Shown in pieces: positions 33,696 through 41,645 of a stretch of 64,000 nt of DNA (its first letter is position 1; every line of letters starts with the position of its first letter). A model generated the notes under the pieces. It made no database searches. It was not told where the DNA came from and saw only the letters and a list, made by a program, of their open reading frames with translations. This stretch comes from Gammaproteobacteria bacterium (GTDB lineage: Bacteria; Pseudomonadota; Gammaproteobacteria; Steroidobacterales; Foliamicaceae): the NCBI GenBank assembly GCA_026708965.1, contig JAPOTY010000037.1, positions 215,949 through 279,948 on the forward strand, written 5' to 3'. Both the position numbers and the translations under genes were made by a program.

Positions 33696-35090
33696 TTACT
33701 GGCTTTCGGCGGCCTCTGCCTCCCGTTCGGCCTTGCGGGCGATCAGGCCGGCGCTCTGCTCCTCCAGAATCTCCACCAGCCCCTGGCTGGCGCTGGACAC
33801 CACGCTGTGCAGCAACACCAGGGGAATGGCCACGATCAAGCCTAGCACCGTGGTGATCAGAGCCTGCGAAATGCCGCCGGCCATGAGCTTGGGATCGCCG
33901 GTGCCAAACAGGGTTAGCTGCTGAAAGGTGATGATCATGCCCACCACCGTGCCGAGCAGCCCGAGCAGCGGCGCCACAGCGGAAAACACCTTCAGTATGC
34001 CTTGGTAGCGCTCCAGTATCGGCGCTTCGCGCATGATCGCCTCATCAAGCTTGAGCGCCAGCGCCTCGAGGTTGCCGGACCGATGCCGTTCGTAAACCGA
34101 GAGGATGCGCCCCAGCGCATTATCCTCGCTGGCTTGCGAGGTTTTCAGCTGCGCCCGGATCCGCGTTCCCGCGCCCTGCAGCACCGCCAATCGCCACAAG
34201 GCAATCAGCAATCCGATCAGGCCCATGCCTATGATGGTGTAGCCCACATAACCTCCCTGCTGGATGCGCTCGCCGATTCCCGGCGCCTGGATCAGCAATC
34301 CAAGCAGTTGCCCGCGCGAAGGATCGACGGCCATGTCCACAACGCCCGACCTGGCCTCGCCAAGGTCTTCCGCCATTCTCAGATAGCGGCCTGCCGGCTG
34401 GCGGGGAAGAATCCGCAGGGCCCCGGTGGACGCGTCGCGATTGAGAAACTTGCCATCATGGACGAGATTGAAAGCGCCCACCCGAACCACCTCTCCCACC
34501 ATGGTCTGCCCGGAAGGATCGGTGATCTCCGCCTCAAAGCGCGCCACCTGTCCGGACTGCGCCATCTCTTCGAGCAGCATCAGCTGCAAGCCGCGCAAGT
34601 CTTCGAGGCTGGGCAGCTCATCGGCCTGGGCCATGGCGCGAACCAGATCGGCGCGATCCGGATACTGGGCGGAAGCCAGAGAGCTGATGATCTCGCCCGC
34701 GGTGTCCCCGGCCACATCGCGCACCACGCCGAATAGTTCGCCGAAATTGCCAATGCGAATCTGCAGCCGCTCCTCCAGCTCGGCCAGGCTTGATTCGTTC
34801 CGCTCATAACGCTGGCTCAGAGTGTCGCTGCGGCGATTTTCCGCCGCCAGCTGGCGCGAGACCTCCCCCAGCATGCGCTGCCGTTCATCGCGCGCGTTGC
34901 GAAACTGCTCCACCCGCTCCCGGTTCATGCGGGAGCCTTCACGCGCCTCGACGCGCACCAGTTCCAGCAACTCAAGAACCGTGTCGGCCTGCTCCGCAGG
35001 AGCAGGCGCTTGGATATCCTCCTGGGCAAGCCCCTCCCCGGGGCCAGCCAAAAGGCCGGCCGCCGCCGCCACGGCCAGCGCCCGGTTCAT
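33696..35090 (-). CDS. ttpC: TtpC-like ExbB-family protein with periplasmic N-terminal domain
   Basis: A 464-residue protein: signal peptide (NRALAVAAAAGLLAGPGEGLA), long periplasmic coiled-coil domain to about residue 280 (RERVEQFRNARDERQRMLGE), then three membrane helices with MotA/ExbB motifs (LFSAVAPLLGLLGTVVGMII is represented by VFSAVAPLLGLLGTVVGMI; QALITTVLGLIVAIPLVLLH). TtpC is the extra channel-like protein that TonB2 systems need. ATG 35090 overlaps the DUF3450 stop by ATGA. Its presence beside a short ExbB identifies the operon as TonB2 type. Confidence 0.9.
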   Translation of the reverse strand: MNRALAVAAAAGLLAGPGEGLAQEDIQAPAPAEQADTVLELLELVRVEAREGSRMNRERVEQFRNARDERQRMLGEVSRQLAAENRRSDTLSQRYERNESSLAELEERLQIRIGNFGELFGVVRDVAGDTAGEIISSLASAQYPDRADLVRAMAQADELPSLEDLRGLQLMLLEEMAQSGQVARFEAEITDPSGQTMVGEVVRVGAFNLVHDGKFLNRDASTGALRILPRQPAGRYLRMAEDLGEARSGVVDMAVDPSRGQLLGLLIQAPGIGERIQQGGYVGYTIIGMGLIGLLIALWRLAVLQGAGTRIRAQLKTSQASEDNALGRILSVYERHRSGNLEALALKLDEAIMREAPILERYQGILKVFSAVAPLLGLLGTVVGMIITFQQLTLFGTGDPKLMAGGISQALITTVLGLIVAIPLVLLHSVVSSASQGLVEILEEQSAGLIARKAEREAEAAESQ

Positions 35091-35881
35091 GTCCGGCCGC
35101 CTTCCGGGGCCGCGATCGGCAGAGTCAGAATATCGGGCGGCACCAATCGGCGCGCCATCCGCAACCCGATGGTCAGCGGGCCGCGGTAGCTGCTGTCCAG
35201 TTCGCGCCACTCGCCGGCTCGCATGTTCCAGTAGCCCATCTTCTCCCTGTCCGGCGTCTGGTAGGCCAGCAGCAAGCGACCCACGCGCAGAAAATCGACC
35301 TGCCGGGCAACGCCGCCGATTTCCAGTTCGCCCGTGTAGGCTTCCATATTGCGACCGATGGAAGCCTCGTCCTGGTAAGCGCCCATCACGTTGCGGTATT
35401 TCTCCGCAATGCTGATATCGGCCCGGTCCATCAGGTCGCGCAATCGGGTGACTTGTCCGCGGCGCTGCTCGATCTGGAACGGAACATCCAGCTCGATGAA
35501 CCGCTCAAGATCGTTGATCATATCCATCAGCAAAGGCACGATCCCTTGCTCCAAGCCGCCGAACTCGTCGATTTGGCGGGTGAGCGACGCCTTCTCGCGA
35601 TCCTGGTCGTCGATGGTGCGCTGGAGGTTGTCGTTATAGCGCCGGATCCGGTCAAGCTCCTGAAGGCGAACGCGATATTCGCTGACGGCCTCCTGCGTTT
35701 CATCGGCCAGGATATCGATCTCGGCTTGGGCCCGCCGGTCGGCGCCGGTCGCGGACTGCTGCAACGCCAGCATCTCATTGACGCGCTGATCCGCTGCCAA
35801 GGCCGCCGCGCCCAGCAGGAAAACCGCTGCCAGCGGCGCGATTGAAGAGGCTGCCATTTTGTCCAATTGAATTCGATTCAT
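35087..35881 (-). CDS. Exported DUF3450 coiled-coil protein of the TonB2 operon
   Basis: A 264-residue periplasmic protein: signal peptide (IAPLAAVFLLGAAALA), extended helical region (EYRVRLQELDRIRRYNDNLQ) and the DUF3450 C-terminus (GYWNMRAGEWRELDSSYRGP). The ATG at 35881 has an AGGTG site. It is the first gene of the operon and its partner in TtpC is overlapped by 4 bases. DUF3450 genes precede ttpC in many marine gammaproteobacteria; the protein probably shapes the periplasmic part of the complex. Confidence 0.9.
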   Translation of the reverse strand: MNRIQLDKMAASSIAPLAAVFLLGAAALAADQRVNEMLALQQSATGADRRAQAEIDILADETQEAVSEYRVRLQELDRIRRYNDNLQRTIDDQDREKASLTRQIDEFGGLEQGIVPLLMDMINDLERFIELDVPFQIEQRRGQVTRLRDLMDRADISIAEKYRNVMGAYQDEASIGRNMEAYTGELEIGGVARQVDFLRVGRLLLAYQTPDREKMGYWNMRAGEWRELDSSYRGPLTIGLRMARRLVPPDILTLPIAAPEGGRT

Positions 35882-35964
35882 GGTGCCAACACCTACCCTT
35901 TCCCTTAATGCCAAAATAACATACTCGAAATATTCCTTGCGCAGCATTTGCTCCGGCACACCCA

Positions 35965-37140
35965 ATGAATAAAACGCAAATCATCGCCGCGGCGGCCCGC
36001 CGCACGCCCATCGGCTCCATGCTAGGCGCCCTGAGCGCAGTCCAGGCCACCGAACTGGGCGCTTCCGCCATCCGCGCCTGCCTCAACGATGCCGGCCGCC
36101 AAGCCGAACATGTTGACGAAGTGCTGATGGGCTGCGTTCTGCCGGCAGGACTGGGGCAGGCGCCGGCCCGCCAGGCGGCGCTGGCCGCAGGGGTCGATGC
36201 CGGCGCGCCCTGCGCCACCGTCAGCAAGGTATGCGGATCGGGACTGCTGTCCGTCATGCTGGCGCACGACCGGATTCTCGCAGAGCCTGCCATGGTGATC
36301 GTAGCCGGTGGAATGGAATCGATGTCCAATGCGCCGTATCTGGTCGAGAAAGCCCGCGGCGGCCTGCGGATGGGCCACAAGGAACTCCGCGATCATATGT
36401 TTCTGGACGGCCTGCAGAATCCCTATGACGGCGAGATGATGGGCTATTTCGCCGAACAGACAGCACGGCGTTACGGGTTCACGCGCCAGGAGCAGGACGA
36501 TTTCGCAACCGCTTCGGTGGAACGCGCGCTCGAATCGGCGGCGGCGTTCGCTAGGGAGATTACGCCGGTTCGGCGCCAGCGCCGCAGCAACACAGTCGAA
36601 GTGCGCGAGGATGAGGAACCAGGGCGCTGCGACCTGAGCCGCATTCCGTTCATGCGTCCGGCTTTTGCAAGCGACGGCACGGTCACCGCCGCCTCCAGCT
36701 CCTCGATTTCCGACGGCGCGGCCGCCCTGCTTCTTCTGAGCGCGGACCGGGCGCAAGAGCTCGGCATGCAGGCGATGGCGCGCATCGTTGCCCATGCCAC
36801 CCACGCCCAGGCGCCGGAATGGTTCACGACGGCGCCAGGACCCGCCATTGCGAAGTGCCTGGACAAGGCCGGCTGGAAGGCCAGCGATGTCGATCTATTC
36901 GAGATCAACGAAGCATTCGCCTGCGTCGCCATGGCGGCCATGCATGACCTTGATTTACTCCATAAAAAAGTCAACGTTCGCGGCGGCGCCTGCGCCCTCG
37001 GCCATCCCATCGGGGCCAGCGGCGCGCGCCTGCTCGTCACGCTGATTCATGCCCTGCGGGACCGCGGCGGCGGCCGCGGAATCGCAGCGCTTTGCATCGG
37101 CGGCGGCGAAGCCGTGGCCGTTGCGGTGGAAATCCCGTAA
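35965..37140 (+). CDS. Acetyl-CoA acetyltransferase (thiolase)
   Basis: A 391-residue thiolase II family enzyme. The acyl-accepting Cys is in SKVCGSG, the active-site His in GHPIGASGAR, and the second Cys in CIGGGEAVAV. The N-terminal ARRTPIGSMLG and the NEAFACVAMAA motif complete the set. Starts 83 bases from the divergent DUF3450 gene. It can join two acetyl-CoA or cleave acetoacetyl-CoA; with the acetoacetyl-CoA synthetase at 41.6 kb it could process ketone bodies. It is not in an operon with a hydroxyacyl-CoA dehydrogenase. Confidence 0.93.
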   Translation: MNKTQIIAAAARRTPIGSMLGALSAVQATELGASAIRACLNDAGRQAEHVDEVLMGCVLPAGLGQAPARQAALAAGVDAGAPCATVSKVCGSGLLSVMLAHDRILAEPAMVIVAGGMESMSNAPYLVEKARGGLRMGHKELRDHMFLDGLQNPYDGEMMGYFAEQTARRYGFTRQEQDDFATASVERALESAAAFAREITPVRRQRRSNTVEVREDEEPGRCDLSRIPFMRPAFASDGTVTAASSSSISDGAAALLLLSADRAQELGMQAMARIVAHATHAQAPEWFTTAPGPAIAKCLDKAGWKASDVDLFEINEAFACVAMAAMHDLDLLHKKVNVRGGACALGHPIGASGARLLVTLIHALRDRGGGRGIAALCIGGGEAVAVAVEIP

Positions 37141-37155
37141 ATTGCGGCACGGTCG

Positions 37156-38802
37156 CTACATGCCGGCGTAATTGGGGCCTCCGCCGCCCTCCGGAGCGAT
37201 CCAGTTGATATTCTGCGCCGGATCCTTGATATCGCAGGTCTTGCAATGGATGCAGTTGGGCGCGTTGATCACGAAGCGCGGAGCCTCCCCTTCCCAGGCC
37301 ACTTCGTACACAGCGGCCGGACAGTAGCGCTGCGCCGGCTCGTCGAACCGGGGCAGATTTTCGCGAATCGGCGTATCCGCATCCGCGAGCGTCAGATGGC
37401 AGGGCTGGTCTTCCTCGTGATTGGTGGCCGAAAGATAAACCGAAGAGAGCTTGTCGAAACTCAGCTTGCCGTCCGGCTTCGGATAGTTGATTCTGGATGA
37501 TTTCGCCGCAGGGCGCAGGGCGGCGTGGTCCGGCTCGCGGTTATGCAGCGTGAAAGGCAAGCGCCCGCGAAACACGTTCTGATCGAGCCAGGTGAAGGCC
37601 GAGCCGCCCAGCAGACCGAAATGATGCTGCGCCGGGCCAAAATTGCGCGCCTGCCACAATTCCTCATGGACCCAGGAATTTCGCACTGCATCCTCATAAG
37701 CCGCCAGAATCGCAGGCGGCTCATCCCCGGCCAGCGCCTCGAAAACCGCCTCCGCCGCCAGCATCCCGGTCTTCATGGCTGTGTGGCTGCCCTTGATCTT
37801 GGCGCCGTTAAGGAAGCCGGCCTCGCAGCCCGCAAGCAGCCCGCCCGGAAAGGCGAGCTTCGGAAGTGATTGCAGGCCCCCTTTATTAACCGCCCGCGCG
37901 CCCCAGGAAATGCGTTCTCCCCCCTCAATTGCCTCGCGAATGCGGGGATGATGTTTCCAGCGCTGGAATTCCGCGAAAGGATCCAGATGCGGATTGCGGT
38001 AGTTGAGCGCCACGATGAAGCCAAGATAGATCAGCCCGTCGTGCGCGTGATAGAGGAATCCGCCGCCTTCCGTGGCTCGCGCCAGCGGCCAGCCCAGCGT
38101 ATGAACCACCGCCCCCGGCTTATGACGCTCCCCGGGCGCCCGCCAGATTTCCTTGATCCCGATGCCGTAATGCTGCGGATCGCAGTCCTTGCGCAGATCG
38201 AACCGCGCCATCAATTCCTTGCCCAGGCTGCCGCGGCAGCCTTCGGCGAATATCGTGTACGGCGCGCGCAGCTCGATGCCTGCCTCAAAACCCGCTTTTT
38301 CAGCGCCATCCCGCGCCCGTCCCATCTCCCCGGTGGCCACGCCTGCCACACGCCCGTTCCCGTACAGCGCTTCCGCTGCCGGATAGCCCGGAAACACATT
38401 CACGCCCAGCGTTTCGGCGCGCTCCCCCAACCACTGGCACAGCGCGCCCAAGCTCACAATGACGTTGCCGTGATTCCGCATCGGATGCGGGATGAACAAG
38501 CCCGGCAGCTTCAGCGCGCGCCGCGGCGAAAGCAGAAAATGGAAATCGTCACTGCGAACCGGCGTGGCCGGCGGCGCCCCCTGCTCCCGCCAGCCGGGCA
38601 ACAACTCGTCCAAGGCCCGCGATTCGAGCACCGCGCCGGAAACGATATGCGCCCCGATTTCCGCGCCCTTCTCCAGAAGGCAAACGTTCAGCTCGCGCCC
38701 GGCCGCCTGCGCAAGCTGGGCCAGGCGAATAGCGGCGGCAAGACCGCAGGGGCCGCCGCCCACCACAATCACGTCGAACTCCATCGTCTCACGACCGCTC
38801 AT
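37156..38802 (-). CDS. Electron transfer flavoprotein-ubiquinone oxidoreductase
   Basis: A 548-residue membrane-associated FAD and [4Fe-4S] protein that moves electrons from ETF to ubiquinone. FAD motif VIVVGGGPCGLAAAIRL at the N-terminus, the quinone/FAD region (GIGIKEIWRAPGERHKPG), and the C-terminal cluster motif INAPNCIHCKTCDIKDP followed by INWIAPEGGGGPNY. ATG 38802 gives the family start MSGRETMEFD; ATG 38784 is an alternative. It is convergent with thiolase (15 bases). It is the natural sink for the acyl-CoA dehydrogenase at 5 kb. ETF subunit genes are not in the window. Confidence 0.95.
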   Translation of the reverse strand: MSGRETMEFDVIVVGGGPCGLAAAIRLAQLAQAAGRELNVCLLEKGAEIGAHIVSGAVLESRALDELLPGWREQGAPPATPVRSDDFHFLLSPRRALKLPGLFIPHPMRNHGNVIVSLGALCQWLGERAETLGVNVFPGYPAAEALYGNGRVAGVATGEMGRARDGAEKAGFEAGIELRAPYTIFAEGCRGSLGKELMARFDLRKDCDPQHYGIGIKEIWRAPGERHKPGAVVHTLGWPLARATEGGGFLYHAHDGLIYLGFIVALNYRNPHLDPFAEFQRWKHHPRIREAIEGGERISWGARAVNKGGLQSLPKLAFPGGLLAGCEAGFLNGAKIKGSHTAMKTGMLAAEAVFEALAGDEPPAILAAYEDAVRNSWVHEELWQARNFGPAQHHFGLLGGSAFTWLDQNVFRGRLPFTLHNREPDHAALRPAAKSSRINYPKPDGKLSFDKLSSVYLSATNHEEDQPCHLTLADADTPIRENLPRFDEPAQRYCPAAVYEVAWEGEAPRFVINAPNCIHCKTCDIKDPAQNINWIAPEGGGGPNYAGM

Positions 38803-38877
38803 CGCGTGGGCAGTGTACACGGGGGAGCATGCTATGATCCGGCGCGCCCCGAAATATTCCGGAGGGGAATTGAATCG

Positions 38878-41391
38878 ATGGATATTAGAGCCTGCTTGCG
38901 ACCCCTGTGCGCCTTTGTTGCCGCCGTCGCACTCGGCATTCCGCTAGGCGCCGCCGCGCAGGAACTCGAGGAAATCATCGTCACGGCGCGCAAGCGCGAC
39001 GAGTCGCTGCTCGAAGCGCCGCTGTCGATCACGGTGTTCACCGCGGAAGACCTGAGCCGCGCCGGCTTGGAAACTCTGGGCGATATCTCCTTGCAAACCA
39101 CTGGCCTTTCGTTTCAGGACAATATCGCTAGCAATCGCCCCGGAAGGCAAAACTCGGTCATACGCTTTCGCGGCATGTCTCCTCCCGGCGGCTCGCCCCA
39201 TCAGCAGCTAGCCGGGCTTTTCATTGACGGCGTGTACGTGACCGGCGGCTCGCAGTCCGTGCCCATGCTGGACGTGGAGCGCGTGGAAGTCATCAAGGGG
39301 CCGCAATCCGCGTTTTTCGGACGCAACACGTTCTCCGGCGCCATCAACTACGTCACCCGCAATCCCAGCCTCGCGCAATTCGAAGGCAAAGCGCGGGCAT
39401 CGGCGGGCCAGCACGATCAGACCAATATCGCCGCCAGCTTCGGGGGGCCGCTGATCGAAAACCGTTTGGGCTGGCAAGTGGGTTTGAGCCATTACAACAA
39501 AGGCGCCATGTACATCGCCAATGACGGCGGCGGGCTGGGCGAGGAATCCTCGCAATCCGCAAGCCTCACTTTGTTCGCAACGCCAACCGAGAATTTAAGC
39601 ATCCGGCTGCGGCTGTTCGATCACGAGGACGACGACGGGCCTCCGGCAATCGCTTATCTGCCCGGTTCCAACTACGACACCTGCGCCGGGACCACAATCC
39701 GCCGCCCGGACAACGACGGAAATATCGCGGCGCTTCTGCCCAAGCAGTACATCTGCGGACGGATCCCTCTTCCAAGTGAAACAGGAGCGCCGGATATCTC
39801 CGTCAACACGACCTTGTATCCGGCAATTTTCACCCGCATCACGCATCCCATGCGATGTCCCGACGATTGCTCCAACTGGCTGGTGGAAAATCTGGCCAAC
39901 AACACCACGCTCGACGGCGTGCCGGAACGCCGCACCATGGGCATGAGCCGCGAGATCTTCCGTTCAAGCCTGGAGCTGGATTACGGATTGGCCAACGGCA
40001 TGAATGTCTCCTTCAAGGCGTCGTATAACGACCACGGCGTGAACTGGATCCGCGACTTCGACATGACCGATATCGAATCCTTCTGGACTTCCGACCCGCA
40101 GCGAAACGAGGATCGGGGGGCTGAGTTGCGCCTGAGCTCCTCGGCCGACAGCCGCATCAACTGGCTGGTTGGCGCCAGCTATTTCAAACAGGAAATCGCC
40201 TTGTCCGGCGTTGGCGGCGATGTCGTTGTTGCCTGCTTCATCCCCGAAGCGGCTGGTTGCTTTGGACCGCTTTTTGTGACGCTGCCGCCCACCCAAGGCG
40301 AGATCGCCAAGACACGAGGAATTTTCGCGGCGGCCACGATTCCGCTGGGCGAGCAATTCGCACTGGATCTTGAAACCCGGCACATGGCCGACGAGCGTGT
40401 CACCGGCGGCCTGGGAGCGGACTACAACGAGCTGATTCCGCGCGTCATTCTGCGCTGGCAACCGAATGACAATATCAATATCTATGCCAGCTACTCGCGC
40501 GGAGTGCTTCCGGGCGTTCTGAACACTAATCTCATCAACGCATCGCGCGAAGCATTCAGGGAGCCCTACATCGACCGCGATACCGGGATGCCAAGCACCG
40601 AATCCGAGTACGATCAGATTCGGCGCAAAGCTCCGGAAGCCGGAGAATCGACGCCAACCCAGGAGCTGGACGCGATAGAGGTGGGCATCAAAGCCTCTTT
40701 GCTGGGCGGCAGGGGCCAGATCAGCGCCGCCGCTTATTACTATGAATGGGTCGCCCAGCTATTCAGCAACTTCGTCGTTTACTATCAGGATGCTGCTGAT
40801 CCCTCCATGCGCGATGGCGTGGCCGGACCGCAACAGCAACCCCGCACCCTTGAATTCAACTTTCCGGGCGACTCCAATCTCTGGGGGGTTGAAATCGAGA
40901 GCTCCTGGATACTCAGTGACCATTGGGCCGCAGGCGCGAACGTGGCTTGGCAGGATAACGAGTACACCACGTTTGCGGCCACTTTCGTGCAGGATATTAC
41001 CGGCAGCCGCAATCTGGCGGGCAACCAATCGGGGCGCTATCCGGAATTGATGGGCAACGCCAGTTTGAGCTATGCCGACACGCTCACCGCCGACTGGGAT
41101 TTTTTCGCAAGATCCGACTTCATGTACTACGGCGGCACCTGGGCCGGCAATGGAGGCAATCTCGCGCGGCTGGACGGCTATTGGCTGACCAACCTGCGGG
41201 CCGGGGTCGAGCGCGACAATCTGCGCCTGGAGCTGTTCGTCAACAATGCTCTCGAGCAGGACACCTGGGTGGGCGCCGTGCGTAACACCGACTTCACGCG
41301 GTTCACCGGCTTTATGTTCAATATCCACGGCCTGATGCTGGCGCCGCAGGACCTGCGCAGCATCGGCGTGCAAGTGGACTGGAGCTTCTGA
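38878..41391 (+). CDS. TonB-dependent receptor
   Basis: An 837-residue outer-membrane transporter. The ATG at 38878 has GGAGGGG 10 bases upstream; the longer open frame is antisense to ETF-QO and false. Signal peptide (LCAFVAAVALGIPLGAAAQ), TonB-box-like EEIIVTARKR, plug domain (SLLEAPLSITVFTAEDLSRA to VERVEVIKGPQSAFFGRNT), then a 22-strand barrel with the aromatic end VDWSF. Members of this subgroup import varied organics as well as metal chelates. There is no clear Fur box upstream, so iron may not be the substrate. A hairpin repeat and acetoacetyl-CoA synthetase follow. Confidence 0.9.
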   Translation: MDIRACLRPLCAFVAAVALGIPLGAAAQELEEIIVTARKRDESLLEAPLSITVFTAEDLSRAGLETLGDISLQTTGLSFQDNIASNRPGRQNSVIRFRGMSPPGGSPHQQLAGLFIDGVYVTGGSQSVPMLDVERVEVIKGPQSAFFGRNTFSGAINYVTRNPSLAQFEGKARASAGQHDQTNIAASFGGPLIENRLGWQVGLSHYNKGAMYIANDGGGLGEESSQSASLTLFATPTENLSIRLRLFDHEDDDGPPAIAYLPGSNYDTCAGTTIRRPDNDGNIAALLPKQYICGRIPLPSETGAPDISVNTTLYPAIFTRITHPMRCPDDCSNWLVENLANNTTLDGVPERRTMGMSREIFRSSLELDYGLANGMNVSFKASYNDHGVNWIRDFDMTDIESFWTSDPQRNEDRGAELRLSSSADSRINWLVGASYFKQEIALSGVGGDVVVACFIPEAAGCFGPLFVTLPPTQGEIAKTRGIFAAATIPLGEQFALDLETRHMADERVTGGLGADYNELIPRVILRWQPNDNINIYASYSRGVLPGVLNTNLINASREAFREPYIDRDTGMPSTESEYDQIRRKAPEAGESTPTQELDAIEVGIKASLLGGRGQISAAAYYYEWVAQLFSNFVVYYQDAADPSMRDGVAGPQQQPRTLEFNFPGDSNLWGVEIESSWILSDHWAAGANVAWQDNEYTTFAATFVQDITGSRNLAGNQSGRYPELMGNASLSYADTLTADWDFFARSDFMYYGGTWAGNGGNLARLDGYWLTNLRAGVERDNLRLELFVNNALEQDTWVGAVRNTDFTRFTGFMFNIHGLMLAPQDLRSIGVQVDWSF

Positions 41392-41436
41392 CCGCACCCG
41401 GCCGTCGGGGCGGCGCGGACTTTTGCCCGCCCTTCG

Positions 41437-41540
41437 CCTTTCCTTGCCGCCCTTTTTCCGTGAGACGCATGAACCCATCCATGGGGCTTGCTTCGGCATC
41501 CTGCCTCCGATACTCCCGGAAAAAGGGCGGCGAGGAAAGG
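41437..41540 (+). repeat. Hairpin repeat family, copy 2
   Basis: Arms at 41437-41464 and 41513-41540 pair at 26 of 28 positions (one further position is a G-T pair) around a 48-base interior beginning ACGCATGAACCC, like the copies at 17.6 and 60.4 kb. The nested repeat CCCAT/ATGGG is kept; the second one is shortened to GGCA/TGCC. It lies in the 254-base gap between the TonB receptor and the acetoacetyl-CoA synthetase gene. Confidence 0.93.
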
Positions 41541-41563
41541 CTTCACTTGTCAGCTTAAGGCAT

Positions 41564-41603
41564 CGCCATACCTATGGCGCAGCGAGTCTGCCTGCGCAGG
41601 CAG
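41564..41603. repeat. Two adjacent short palindromes ahead of acetoacetyl-CoA synthetase
   Basis: CGCCATA-CC-TATGGCG (41564-41579) and a perfect 16-bp palindrome CTGCCTGCGCAGGCAG (41588-41603) lie 43-82 bases before the start at 41646. They could be operator sites, a processed RNA hairpin, or part of a REP-like repeat. No promoter could be placed with confidence. Confidence 0.6.
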
Positions 41604-41645
41604 GCAAAAGGGCGGCGGGAGCGTCAATGCGGGGATAATAGCGGG

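Noticed and set aside
37870-38877. Long N-terminal extension of the first TonB receptor
   Set aside because: The extension is antisense to ETF-QO; the real start at 38878 has a strong ribosome site and signal peptide.
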